Assembly (NCBI GenBank): GCA_963995525.1
Contig: OZ023207.1
Span: 1,912,001-1,976,000 of the forward strand
DNA: 64,000 nt
Direction of reading: 5' to 3'
Source: Escarpia spicata
Lineage: Eukaryota > Annelida > Polychaeta > Sabellida > Siboglinidae
The notes beneath the pieces were generated by a model. That model was given only the letters and a program-made list of their open reading frames with translations. It was not told the DNA's origin and ran no database searches. The position numbers were made by a program, and so were the translations under genes. Below are positions 47,156 through 60,869 of this stretch, piece by piece. Within the stretch, counting starts at the first letter, position 1; each line of letters starts with the position of its first letter.

Positions 47156-47849
47156 TGTGCTACAGAATCAAGAATTCAACCACAAGCTAAGTATATTTAA
47201 ATTAAAAGCATATTTTAACCAGTTTTGGTCCAGTCATATTCAACTTAATAAAACCGGCGTTAAAGCCGTTATGATTATCGCTCACTTTCGCCGGTCGGCA
47301 ATGTTCAGTTTTTTGTTTGTTTAAATGTTGTCGTTTGTACCAATTGTACTGTTAAATGATGAAGTTACAAAACATGCTGCCTGTGAGTTTTTTCAATTGA
47401 CCTTTTAGATTACTATTGGCATTTTATATTATTACAATAAATACGGTATTTAAAAAGGAATCATGGTGCGGTTAATGGCATTGTCCCATTGAGTGATTGA
47501 TACTACAGTTAGTTTCTGCCTATCTAAGACTAAGGCTACGGCTGACTGAGTGAATTATAATAAATATAAATAGTTCTTCCTCCCTTAATAGGCCTGTAAG
47601 TCTCAATTTAGTTACCGGAGTTGGCCCCGGTTCAACATTTTCTAATTAAATAAAGTAGGCTTTATTGTTAAAATTGAGACTCTACTGATCTTGTAAATAT
47701 AATTTAGTTTTTACTTACGGCAGTTACGCCGTAGGCTTAGCCTTAGCTCTGGGTTTAACATTCTTTACTATTTATTATCTATATGATATAAAATGATATG
47801 GTTTTGGTCTATTATTTTCTACTAAATATGATAATAATCTAACATAATT

Positions 47850-50800
47850 ATGTCACCATTATTCCTATTTGGTGTTTTCTGCTTGTCTTGTTCTGTTGTT
47901 GTAAGGGACATCGATTTTGTTTTATGCAAACCATTGAGATCTAATCATTTTAATGTGCTTTTTCCTAATCACACTAAAATTCATCATTCTATTTCAATTT
48001 TGCATAGTCTGCCATGTCTTCATGTTTGTTATAATAGAAAGTTACTGCCAATCCCCCGCTCTACGCCTACATTGAAATTAGCAATAATTTTATTACTAGC
48101 AGGAGACGTAAGTCTCAATCCTGGGCCATCTGTTAGACGAAACATTCGGGTGGCCACTACAAATGTTCGATCTGTACGCGATAAGACAGCCTCACTTTGT
48201 GATTTATTAATTTCAAAGAAAATAAACATTCTAGCTGTAACTGAGACCTGGCTCAGACCACATGATACACATGCATGCATTGCTGACGTTTCCCCTTCTG
48301 GTTACACCTTTCACCATCGACCACGTTTAGTCGGCCGTGGAGGTGGTGTTGGCTTTTTTTATATCACAGCAGTTCAAAGTTAAATTACATTCTAACCCTG
48401 AATACTCTAGTTTTGAGTCCATCTTTGCTGAAATTTCAGATTCTTCTTTCTCCGCACACTTTGTTTGTATCTATCGCCCTCCAGGACATCCTGCCAATTT
48501 CTTTGAAGACTTTCAGGATATGTTGGAAAATCTGGCAGTCATTCACCCAGAATTTTACATTCTTGGTGATTTTAATCTACATTTGGATATACCTTCTTCA
48601 ACTACAACTACGTTTGATGATATTCTGGCATCATTTGATTTTAAACAACATGTTACCTTTTCGACACATATACATGGCCATTGGCTTGACCTCTTGATAA
48701 CCCGTTCAACTTGTAATAATATCCAAGCACCTACTGTTTCAGATGGGTTATCAGACCACCATACTGTCATTGCCAATATTAATGGTTCTATAGCCCCTTT
48801 ACAATCGAAACACAATGTGTCTTACAGAGCCATTCATAGGATTGACATTACAGCTTTAATGGCTGATATCCTTATATCTGACCTTATCACAGATAAAAAA
48901 AACCAGCTATCTGACTTATATAAACAGTACTGTCAAGTACTCAATGCACTACTTGACAAACATGCACCTATAAAATCCAAATGGGTGTCAGAAAGGCCAC
49001 CGGCTCCATGGATGACTTCCGAAATTATACTATCTAAAAGGCGTCGTCGTTATTTAGAGCGTGTATGGCGCAAATCACGCTCGCCATTAGATAGATCGCG
49101 TTATTCTAAGCAATGTCACCTCTGTAACAGACAAATGGCTAAAGCTAAATCAGATTATTTTACAGATATGGTCATAAATAAGTCTGATAATCCGCGTCAG
49201 TTATGGAACTGCATCAATAACATTCTACACAGACGGCCTACTCCATCGTTACCTGATCATGTGTCAATTAAGTCTCTATGTGATTCGTTCTCTAGTCACT
49301 TCAAGAATAAAATCTGTATCATTCGTTCTGCATTCCCACATCATAATATAAGTAATGTCAGTGTGGACTTTCCACAAGTAAATTCTCCACTTGTATCATT
49401 TGAACCTGCAACAGTTGATGAAGTTAGGAAAATAATTATGTCCTCCCCAAATAAATCTTGTGCACTTGATCCATTTCCAACAATACTGCTAAAAGCATGT
49501 CTCGATACACTAATTGGACCTATAACAAATATTATAAATGCATCACTTTGCTCTGGCTGTTTTCCTGATGATTTTAAATACGCCCATGTCACACCACTTC
49601 TTAAGAAGTCATCTCTGCCTAAGCAAGACCTAAACAGTTATAGACCTATTTCTAATCTCAGCTTCATTTCCAAAATACTAGAAAAGGTTGTAGCAAGTCG
49701 TATAAGGTCTCACATTAGCACAAATGTCTTAACTAATGTGTCACAATCAGCATATAAGCAGTTTCATTCAACAGAGACTGCCCTTTTAAAGGTTCATTAT
49801 GACATTACCTTGAACATTAATAATGGTAAAGTGACTGCACTTACCTTACTAGATCTGGCACAGCTCTAAGCTGGTTTTCTTCGTATCTAACTGATAGATA
49901 CCAAACTATAAAGATTGGGAACTGCTTTTCAGCTGCACTGCCGGCTTTATTTGGTGTTCCCCAGGGTTCTGTTCTTGGGCCTTTGCTTTTTACTCTTTAC
50001 ACCACGCCACTAAGCTCTGTTATACAAAAACATAACTTAGATCATCATCTTTATGCTGATGATACTCAGATCTACATTTCGTTGGCTACCCCGGATACAA
50101 ATCGCTCCCTTAACCAACTTAGTGATTGCCTTCAAGATATCTTCCATTGGATGACTGACAGCAAGTTGAAATTAAATGCAAATAAAACTGAATTGATCAT
50201 TATTGGTACTCGAATGCAGCGTTGTAAACTGGATGTTTTTTTCCCTACGCGTATTTTGCATCAGTACATCACGCCAGCAACCTCGGTGCGGAATGTAGGA
50301 GTAATCTTTGATAGAAACTTCAATTTCCGACAACATATATCTCAAACATGTCGCTGCTGTTTTTATCATATTCGTGATCTTCGCCGTATTCGCCGGTATA
50401 TGTCATTTTCTGTTGCTAAGACTATTGCAACAGCGCTTGTTAGCAGCAGAATTGACTATTGCAATTCCCTCCTTTATAATATCGCTAGCAAGGATATCAC
50501 AAAACTTCAGCGTGTCCAAAATTGTCTAGCAAGAGTAGTTACAAGATCTCCTCGTTTTTCTCGCTCTGTGCCACTTTTGAAGTCTTTACATTGGCTTCCT
50601 GTACGATATCGTATAATTTTTAAGATCTGTACCATTACATATCAGGCACTGTCCAGTAAGCAACCATCTTATTTGCATTTATTGCTTACTCCTGTAAGAA
50701 AATCTATCCAGCTTCGATCATCTAGTTCTGACCTACTTTTTGTTCCTAGAGTCAACACTAACATTGGAACTAGGGCTTTTTCTGTTGCTGCACCAACTCT

Positions 50801-50900
50801 TTGGAATATGCTTCCTCTTAGTGTTAGATCAGTTGAAAATATTACAAAATTCCGTCGTCATTTAAAAACGTATCTTTACAACCTTGCTTATCCACCTTAG
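47850..50900 (+). pseudogene. LINE polyprotein: leader, 2A-like, endonuclease, RT
   Basis: The ATG at 47850 opens a frame with a hydrophobic N-terminus (LFLFGVFCLSCSVVV, residues 4-18) and GDVSLNPGP at residues 85-93, then the endonuclease (TTNVRSVRDK, AVTETWL). A seventh T in the run at 48354-48360 shifts the frame. In the next frame come GDFNLHLD, GLSDHHTV (endonuclease SDH) and the RT blocks LNSYRPISNLSFISKILEK and TALTLLDL. At about 49855 a deletion removes the RT palm motif A, including its catalytic Asp, and shifts frame again. The third frame resumes at SWFSSYLTDRYQ, then GVPQGSVLGPLLF, HLYADDTQIY (motif C) and a C-terminal APTLWNMLPLSVR, ending LKTYLYNLAYPP. Both lesions together make this copy inactive. 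Confidence 0.88.
48102..48128 (+). other. 2A-like ribosome-skipping motif
   Basis: Codes GDVSLNPGP preceded by the hydrophobic IILLLA. The 2A consensus is D-x-E-x-N-P-G-P, with the break between G and the last P. Here the usual Glu is Ser. Similar N-terminal 2A motifs have been described in CR1-like LINEs of sea urchin and other invertebrates. Activity of this variant is not known. Confidence 0.75.
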
Positions 50901-50980
50901 CTCTCTAGCGCCTTGACCCATCTGTTGACAACTGGAAAACTACTTATGGACTTTGAGATTGACTAACCCTTTTGTTTTGA

Positions 50981-51018
50981 TGCGCCTCTGAGCTTGGTTT
51001 CCAAGGATTTAGGCGCAA
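50981..51018 (+). other. LINE 3' stem shared with the 17.3-kb copy
   Basis: TGCGCCTCTGA, about 20 bases, then GGCGCA, followed by an (ATT)n tail. The same arrangement ends the LINE fragment at 17305-17373. Conserved 3' hairpins with short tandem tails are recognition sites for CR1/L2-type RTs. Confidence 0.7.
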
Positions 51019-51047
51019 TAGAAGTTATATTATTATTATTATTATTA

Positions 51048-51500
51048 TATTGGTGGAGTGACCCAAACACATATGGTGAATTGTATATATTGGTGGAGTG
51101 ACCCCCACACATATGGTGAATTGTATATATTGGTGGAGTGACCCACACACACATACATATGGTGAATTGTATATATTGATGGACTGACCCACACATACAT
51201 ATGGTGAATTGTATATATTGGTGGAGTGACCCACGCATATATGGTGAATTGTATATCTTGGTGGAGTGACCCCCACACATATGGTGAATTGTATATATTG
51301 GAGTGACCCACAAACCTGTGGTGAATTGTATATATCGGTGGAGTGACCCCCATACATATGTTGAATTGTATGTATTGGTGGAGTGACCCACACACATATG
51401 GTGAATTGTATGTATTGGTGGAGTGACCCACACACATATGGTGAATTGTATGTATTGGTGGAGTGACCCACACACATATGGTGAATTGTATATATTGGAC
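51048..51500. repeat. 40-bp minisatellite, about 11 copies (family B)
   Basis: Continuation of the family seen at 46915-47155 (GGTGGAGTGACC, CATATGGTGAATTGTATAT), with unit lengths varying through the CACACA stretch. Confidence 0.95.
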
Positions 51501-51649
51501 AGTAGTGATTAGCAGTCAGGGGCCGGCATGCCTGCTGTGGTTATTGTGACAATGGATGTGTATGCAATTAATAACAGTAGTTAATAAAATTGCATGTCAT
51601 TAATTTGGCCTAATTCAATTTATACCTGACTTGCGTTGTTTCTTCTGCA
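51501..51649. other. Short unique spacer
   Basis: Unique sequence between arrays of families B and A. No feature seen. Confidence 0.4.
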
Positions 51650-53285
51650 TAAATATATGTTTGATATGTGTATAACAATTGTATATATAAGTTTGGTATG
51701 TGTATAACAATTGTATATATATATGTTTGGTATGTGCATAACAATTGTGTACATATGTTTGGTATGTGTATAACAATTGTGTATATATGTTTGGTATGTG
51801 CATAACAATTATGTATATATGTTTGATATGTGTATAACAATTGTGTATATATGTTTGGTATGTGCATAACAATTGTATATATATGTTTGGTATGTGCATA
51901 ACAATTGTGTATATATGTTTGGTATGTGCATAACAATTATGTATATATGTTTGGTATGTGCATAACAATTGTGTATATATGTTTGATATGTGTATAACAA
52001 TTGTGTATATATGTTTGATATGTGCATAACAATTGTGTATATATGTTTGATATGTGTATAACAATTGTGTATATATGTTTGGTATGTGCATAACAATTGT
52101 GTATATATGTTTGATATGTGTATAACAATTGTATATATATATGTTTGGTATGTGCATAACAATTGTGTATATATGTTTGGTATGTGCATAACAATTGTGT
52201 ATATATGTTTGGTATGTGCATAACAATTGTGTACATATGTTTGGTATGTGCATAACAATTGTGTATATATGTTTGGTATGTGCATAACAATTGTATATAT
52301 ATGTTTGGTATGTGCATAACAATTGTGTATATATGTTTGGTATGTGCATAACAATTGTGTATATATGTTTGGTATGTGCATAACAATTGTGTATATATGT
52401 TTGGTATGTGCATAACAATTGTGTACATATGTTTGGTATGTGCATAACAATTGTGTATATATGTTTGGTATGTGCATAACAATTGTATATATATGTTTGG
52501 TATGTGTATAACAATTGTATATATATGTTTGGTATGTGCATAACACTTGTGTATATATGTTTGATATGTGTATAACAATTGTATATATATGTTTGATATG
52601 TGTATAACAATTGTGTATATATGTTTGATATGTGTATAACAAGTGTGTGTATATGTTTGGTATGTGCATAACAATTGTGTATATATGTTTGGTATGTGCA
52701 TAACAATTGTGTATATATGTTTGGTATGTGCATAACAATTGTATATGTATGTTTGGTATGTGCATAACAATTGTGTATATATGTTTGGTATGTGTTTAAC
52801 AATTGTGTATATATGTTTGGTATGTGCATAACAATTGTATATATATGTTTGGTATGTGCATAACAATTGTGTATATATGTTTGGTATGTGCATAACAATT
52901 GTGTATATATGTTTGGTATGTGCATAACAATTGTGTATATATGTTTGGTATGTGCATAACAATTGTGTATATATGTTTGGTATGTGCATAACAATTGTGT
53001 ATATAAGTTTGGTATGTGCATAACAATTGTGTATATATGTTTGGTATGTGCATAACAATTGTGTATATATGTTTGGTATGTGCATAACAATTGTGTATAT
53101 ATGTTTGGTATGTGCATAACAATTGTGTATATATGTTTGGTATGTGCATAACAATTGTATATATATGTTTGGTATGTGCATAACAATTGTGTATATATGT
53201 TTGGTATGTGCATAACAATTGTGTATATATGTTTGTTATGTGCATAACAATTGTATATATATGTTTGGTATGTGCATAACAATTT
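51650..53285. repeat. 32-bp minisatellite, about 51 copies (family A)
   Basis: The unit is AACAATTGTGTATATATGTT plus TGGTATGTGCAT with variants GATATGTGTAT and TTGTATATAT. It contains the palindrome ACAATTGT. Three minus-strand frames stay open for hundreds of codons only because of the repeat. Confidence 0.97.
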
Positions 53286-53987
<702 letters not shown>

Positions 53988-54039
53988 TTATTCTTAGTTG
54001 TTTACTGTAGACTTACAGTAGATATTGCTATATAGCTCA

Positions 54040-55990
54040 TAGACAACATACCTCCCCACAGCACACACTCAACACAACTCGCTACAGCACACATACAATA
54101 CACCCCACTACAGCGCACAGACAACACCCTTTGCTACAGAGCAGAGACATCACACCTCGCTACAGCACACAGACAACACACCTCAGAACAGCACATATAA
54201 TTCTCCTCGCTACAGCGCACAGACAACACACTTAGCTACAGGGGAGAGCCATCACACCTCGATACAGCACACAGACAACACACCTCAGTACAACACAGAC
54301 AACGCTCCTCACTACAGCACACAGACAACACACTTAGTTACAGGGGAGAGCCATCACACCTCGATACAGCACACAGACAACACACCTCAGTACAACACAG
54401 ACAACGCTCCTCACTACAGCACACAGACAACACACTTAGTTACAGGGGAGAGACATCACACCTCGATACAGCACACAGACAACACACCTCAGTACAACAC
54501 AGACAACGCTCCTCACTACAGCACACTGACAACACACTTAGCTACAGGGGAGAGCCATCACACCTCGATACAGCACACAGACAACACACCTCAGTACAAC
54601 ACAGACAACGCTCCTCACTACAGCACACTGACAACACACTTAGCTACAGGGGAGAGACATCACACCTCGATACAGCACACAGACAACACACCTCAGTACA
54701 ACACAGACAACGCTCCTCACTACAGCACACAGACAACACACTTAGCTACAGGGGAGAGCCATCACACCTCGATACAGCACACAGACAATACACCTCAGTA
54801 CAACACAGACAACGCTCCTCACTACAGCACACAGACAACACACTTAGTTACAGGGGAGAGCCATCACACCTCGATACAGCACACAGACAACACACCTCAG
54901 TACAACACAGACAACGCTCCTCACTACAGCACACAGACAACACACTTAGTTACAGGGGAGAGCCATCACACCTCGATACAGCACACAGACAACACACCTC
55001 AGTACAACACAGACAACGCTCCTCACTACAGCACACAGACAACACACTTAGTTACAGGGGAGAGCCATCACACCTCGATACAGCACACAGACAACACACT
55101 TAGTTACAGGGGAGAGCCATCACACCTCGATACAGCACACAGACAATACACCTCAGTACAACACAGACAACGCTCCTCACTACAGCACACAGACAACACA
55201 CTTAGCTACAGGGGAGAGCCATCACACCTCGATACAGCACACAGACAACACACCTCAGTACAACACAGACAACGCTCCTCACTACAGCACACAGACAACA
55301 CACTTAGTTACAGGGGAGAGCCATCACACCTCGATACAGCACACAGACAACACACCTCAGTACAACACAGACAACGCTCCTCACTACAGCACACAGACAA
55401 CACACTTAGTTACAGGGGAGAGCCATCACACCTCGATACAGCACACAGACAACACACCTCAGTACAACACAGACAACGCTCCTCACTACAGCACACAGAC
55501 AACACACTTAGTTACAGGGGAGAGCCATCACACCTCGATACAGCACACAGACAATACACCTCAGTACAACACAGACAACGCTCCTCACTACAGCACACAG
55601 ACAACACACTTAGCTACAGGGGAGAGCCATCACACCTCGATACAGCACACAGACAACACACCTCAGTACAACACAGACAACGCTCCTCACTACAGCACAC
55701 AGACAACACACTTAGTTACAGGGGAGAGCCATCACACCTCGATACAGCACACAGACAACACACCTCAGTACAACACAGACAACGCTCCTCACTACAGCAC
55801 ACAGACAACACACTTAGCTACAGGGGAGAGCCATCACACCTCGATACAGCACACAGACAACACACCTCAGTACAACACAGACAACGCTCCTCACTACAGC
55901 GCACAGACAACACACTTAGTTACAGGGGAGAGCCATCACACCTCGATACAGCACACAGACAACACACCTCAGTACAACACAGACAACATG
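54040..55990. repeat. 102-bp minisatellite, about 17 copies
   Basis: The unit contains GACAACGCTCCTCACTACAG, ACACTTAGTTACAGGGGAGA and CATCACACCTCGATACAGCA. Within each unit CACAGACAACACAC occurs twice. One unit at about 55067-55109 is only 42 bp, as expected from recombination between these internal copies. The first 200 bp are degenerate sub-repeats. Confidence 0.97.
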
Positions 55991-56029
55991 CTCCACTAGA
56001 ATTAATAGAAAACAACTCGCTACAGCGCA

Positions 56030-59000
56030 CATACAAAACAACTCGCCACAGTGCACAGTCTCATGATGACAACACCTATCATACACTGCAACAGTCGCTT
56101 TGTAACAAACCGCCACAGTGCACAGTCTCATGATGACAACACCTATCATACACTGCAACAGTCGCTTTGTAACAACTCGCCACAGTGCACAGTCTCATGA
56201 TGACAACACCTATCATACACTGCAACAGTCGCTTTGTAACAACTCGCCACAGTGCACAGTCTCATGATGACAACACCTATCATACAATGCAACAGTCGCT
56301 TTGTAACAACTCGCCACAGTGCACAGTCTCATGATGACAACACCTATCATACAATGCAAGAGTCGCTTTGTAACAACTCGCCACAGTGCACAGTCTCATG
56401 ATGACAACACCTATCATACACTGCAACAGTCGCTTTGTAACAACTCGCCACAGTGCACAGTCTCATGGTGACAACACCTATCATACAATGCAACAGTCGC
56501 TTTGTAACAACTCGCCACAGTGCACAGTCTCATGGTGACAACACCTATCATACACTGCAACAGTCGCTTTGTAACAACTCGCCACAGTGCACAGTCTCAT
56601 GATGACAACACCTATCATACACTGCAACAGTCGCTTTGTAACAAACCGCCACAGTGCACAGTCTCATGATGACAACACCTATCATACACTGCAACAGTCG
56701 CTTTGTAACAAACCGCCACAGTGCACAGTCTCATGATGACAACACCTATCATACACTGCAACAGTCGCTTTGTAACAACTCGCCACAGTGCACAGTCTCA
56801 TGATGACAACACCTATCATACACTGCAACAGTCGCTTTGTAACAACTCGCCACAGTGCACAGTCTCATGGTGACAACACCTATCATACACTGCAACAGTC
56901 GCTTTGTAACAACTCGCCACAGTGCACAGTCTCATGATGACAACACCTATCATACACTGCAACAGTCGCTTTGTAACAAACCGCCACAGTGCACAGTCTC
57001 ATGATGACAACACCTATCATACACTGCAACAGTCGCTTTGTAACAACTCGCCACAGTGCACAGTCTCATGATGACAACACCTATCATACACTGCAACAGT
57101 CGCTTTGTAACAACTCGCCACAGTGCACAGTCTCATGATGACAACACCTATCATACAATGCAACAGTCGCTTTGTAACAACTCGCCACAGTGCACAGTCT
57201 CATGATGACAACACCTATCATACAATGCAAGAGTCGCTTTGTAACAACTCGCCACAGTGCACAGTCTCATGATGACAACACCTATCATACACTGCAACAG
57301 TCGCTTTGTAACAACTCGCCACAGTGCACAGTCTCATGGTGACAACACCTATCATACAATGCAACAGTCGCTTTGTAACAACTCGCCACAGTGCACAGTC
57401 TCATGGTGACAACACCTATCATACACTGCAACAGTCGCTTTGTAACAACTCGCCACAGTGCACAGTCTCATGGTGACAACACCTATCATACAATGCAACA
57501 GTCGCTTTGTAACAACTCGCCACAGTGCACAGTCTCATGATGACAACACCTATCATACACTGCAACAGTCGCTTTGTAACAACTCGCCACAGTGCACAGT
57601 CTCATGGTGACAACACCTATCATACAATGCAACAGTCGCTTTGTAACAACTCGCCACAGTGCACAGTCTCATGATGACAACACCTATCATACACTGCAAC
57701 AGTCGCTTTGTAACAACTCGCCACAGTGCACAGTCTCATGATGACAACACCTATCATACACTGCAACAGTCGCTTTGTAACAACTCGCCACAGTGCACAG
57801 TCTCATGATGACAACACCTACCATACAATGCAACAGTCGCTTTGTAACAACTCGCCACAGTGCACAGTCTCATGATGACAACACCTATCATACAATGCAA
57901 CAGTCGCTTTGTAACAACTCGCCACAGTGCACAGTCTCATGATGACAACACCTATCATACAATGCAACAGTCGCTTTGTAACAACTCGCCACAGTGCACA
58001 GTCTCATGATGACAACACCTACCATACAATGCAACAGTCGCTTTGTAACAACTCGCCACAGTGCACAGTCTCATGATGACAACACCTATCATACAATGCA
58101 ACAGTCGCTTTGTAACAACTCGCCACAGTGCACAGTCTCATGATGACAACACCTATCATACACTGCAAGAGTCGCTTTGTAACAACTCGCCACAGTGCAC
58201 AGTCTCATGATGACAACACCTATCATACAATGCAACAGTCGCTTTGTAACAACTCGCCACAGTGCACAGTCTTATGATGACAACACCTATCATACAATGC
58301 AACAGTCGCTTTGTAACAACTCGCCACAGTGCACAGTCTTATGATGACAACACCTATCATACAATGCAACAGTCGCTTTGTAACAACTCGCCACAGTGCA
58401 CAGTCTCATGATGACAACACCTATCATACAATGCAACAGTCGCTTTGTAACAACTCGCCACAGTGCACAGTCTCATGATGACAACACCTATCATACAATG
58501 CAACAGTCGCTTTGTAACAACTCGCCACAGTGCACAGTCTTATGATGACAACACCTATCATACAATGCAACAGTCGCTTTGTAACAACTCGCCACAGTGC
58601 ACAGTCTCATGATGACAACACCTATCATACAATGCAACAGTCGCTTTGTAACAACTCGCCACAGTGCACAGTCTCATGATGACAACACCTATCATACAAT
58701 GCAACAGTCGCTTTGTAACAACTCGCCACAGTGCACAGTCTTATGATGACAACACCTATCATACAATGCAACAGTCGCTTTGTAACAACTCGCCACAGTG
58801 CACAGTCTCATGATGACAACACCTATCATACAATGCAACAGTCGCTTTGTAACAACTCGCCACAGTGCACAGTCTCATGATGACAACACCTATCATACAA
58901 TGCAACAGTCGCTTTGTAACAACTCGCCACAGTGCACAGTCTTATGATGACAACACCTATCATACAATGCAACAGTCGCTTTGTAACAACTCGCCACAGT

Positions 59001-59058
59001 GCACAGTCTTATGATGACAACACCTATCATACAATGCAACAGTCGCTTTGTAACAACT
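56030..59058. repeat. 67-bp minisatellite, about 45 copies, with higher order
   Basis: The unit contains ACAGTGCACAGTCTCATGAT, GACAACACCTATCATACAAT and GCAACAGTCGCTTTGTAACA. The rare AATGCAAGAG variant appears at about 56351 and 57222, 871 bp (13 units) apart within matching variant orders, showing block duplication. TCTTATGATG variants are confined to the 3' part. Confidence 0.97.
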
Positions 59059-60264
59059 CATTTGGCAACAACGCATAATCATGGCGACATTGCACACACA
59101 TCTTGATAAAGATTTGTTTATGCAGGGATAGGAAAACACAGAATCTACTCTATTTCTTTCCCTGGCATTTTATGTCATCGTCAACGGGTGACGTTTGCAT
59201 GCTGTTTTCCGATCGGTGTCTTCAGGCCAAGTTTGGTTCGCTTAATGGAATGTCCACGTGTATGGTTACTAATGAACGCCTCATTCATGTTCCAAGTGTC
59301 ATATAGGCAACGTAGATACGCCGCCATTGATCCACTTATAATCGAGCTAGCGTATGTACGCAGGTAGGTTAAAGATTAACGTTTACCTCTTAGACGGCTT
59401 GAACCTCGATCAAGAACCAAACTTTCACGGATTAATCTACGACCCCTAAAATAGGACGTAGGACCTGTATTTTTTCAAAATGTCCCGTATATGTCAAGAT
59501 TCCAACATGTTATGGGGTAAACCAGTTGTTCGGAATGTAACACGTAATGTGCGCGTATTATGTTAAACGCAATCTAACAATCATTGCAGCACGTGCGCGC
59601 AGCAAATACTTCGAGAAAACGGCCATGGAGTTGGCAACGTGGTGTACGTAATCGCTAACACAACATTCCCTACGTCTACGTATCCTTACGTTGGCCCAAC
59701 ATTGACCTAATGTAGTAAAATCTTCACAACTTTGCCTACCATTTGCAAATGTTGGCCTACACTTACTATAGAACATAATTGTTATCTGGGATCATGAACA
59801 ATTAAGATGGCGATCAACCACTAACGACGTTTTTATTGTAGTTGCAAATGGTTAGATTGTAGTAACTATTTTAGGTGCATTCATTTTACACCAAAAAAGG
59901 AAAATTAAATGCCTTTTATACCCTTTTAAAGTATCGGAATGTGAAGAGCAATTAATTAATTCGTTATTGTATGTATCTCGTATTATTTGTGGCGTATTTA
60001 TTTCCTTGGCTGTGTGTGGACCGTCATGTTATGTCTGAAATACATGTATTGGATAGTTGATTGGATTTTCCTTAATATAAATACACAGACAAGAAGCATG
60101 TTTCTTTGTATTCTTGGCATAAACATAAGTCGGCCTCACAAATAAAATAAGAAAATGGTCATTCGGTTTTTATAAATTGTGAAACAGAACAGCAATTGAA
60201 AAAATATCATAATTACAAGGTATATTGATAATATAGTTACTTATAATTATTTTATATACAAGCT
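59059..60264. other. Unique sequence, no gene recognised
   Basis: Single-copy-looking DNA. Near 59690-59755 short motifs with TTGGCC recur in both orientations (GTTGGCCCAACATTG, GTTGGCCTACACTT), suggesting a decayed MITE. AAGATGGCG at about 59803 matches the YY1 core. No exon chain found. Confidence 0.45.
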
Positions 60265-60780
60265 TCACTCTGTACCTGGGATCTCACAAGAATTCAAAGT
60301 GAATGCTAGTTTGAGACAGGGGAGTTCACTGAACCAACAACTGTTTATCGCAGTGATGAAACTGATAAGATGACAGAAAAATACGAAAGATATTCTCCAG
60401 AAACTACTATATGCAGACGATCTATCGGTGGTAGCGGACGGTGAAGCGGATTTACAGGAACAACTGATAGGGTGGAAGGATATATTCAGCAAACATGGAC
60501 TGAATGTGAACCTGGAGAAGACAGAGGTGCTGTGGGTTGGTCAACAAAGCAACGAATTGGAAATACAACTGAAGGGGAAGAACATAAAACAAAGAGACAG
60601 TTCTGTATACCTGGGCGAAGCAGTATGTGGGGATGGCTCCTCAGAGACAAAATGCGCAGGAGAATACAAGCCGGGGCGAATGCATTGAGGAAAGTAGACG
60701 GTGTGATTGGGAGACGGGCACATATCGCGAAAATTCAAGGGAAAGATACTATGCAAGTAGTATAGGGGGCTGCGGTAAAC
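60265..60780 (+). pseudogene. LINE reverse-transcriptase fragment with YADD
   Basis: The first frame reads GISQEFKVNASLRQGSSLNQ, then QLFIAVMKLI. After a break LYADDLSVVADGEADLQEQL, then IGWKDIFSKHGLNVNLEKTE, then SSVYLGEAVCGDGS follows. LRQGS and YADD are RT motifs B and C, and GLNVNLEKTEV and YLG are the usual following blocks. Frameshifts lie near 60370 and 60650. Both ends are truncated. It belongs to a family different from the other LINEs here, close to the many RQGS/YADD endonuclease-RT elements of aquatic invertebrates. Confidence 0.82.
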
Positions 60781-60869
60781 ACAGACGGTGTACAAAGATC
60801 AAAGAAGATCAAAGTATTTGGGGTCAAAAAAGGTCACCACGGGTCATGAAAATCTGACCTACACCAACA

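Larger units (their letters stand above)
47156..51047 (+). mobile_element. Near full-length CR1-like LINE with a 2A-like motif
   Basis: A plus-strand non-LTR retrotransposon with a leader (47156-47849), one long polyprotein frame broken at two places (47850-50900), a short 3' untranslated region with a TGCGCC...GGCGCA stem (50981-51018) and an (ATT)n tail to 51047. It sits between two blocks of the same 40-bp minisatellite. The clade is inferred from the endonuclease/RT layout, the YADD motif and the 3' stem plus ATT tail. A separate ORF1 is not seen. The 5' end is not firmly located. Confidence 0.85.

Noticed and set aside
51615..53282. Minus-strand frames over 400-550 codons rich in Tyr, Thr and His
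   Set aside because: Translations of the 32-bp array in three frames, not genes.
46266..53285. Large inverted repeat around the LINE
   Set aside because: The flanking arrays are mirrored in order but not inverted; all copies have the same orientation.
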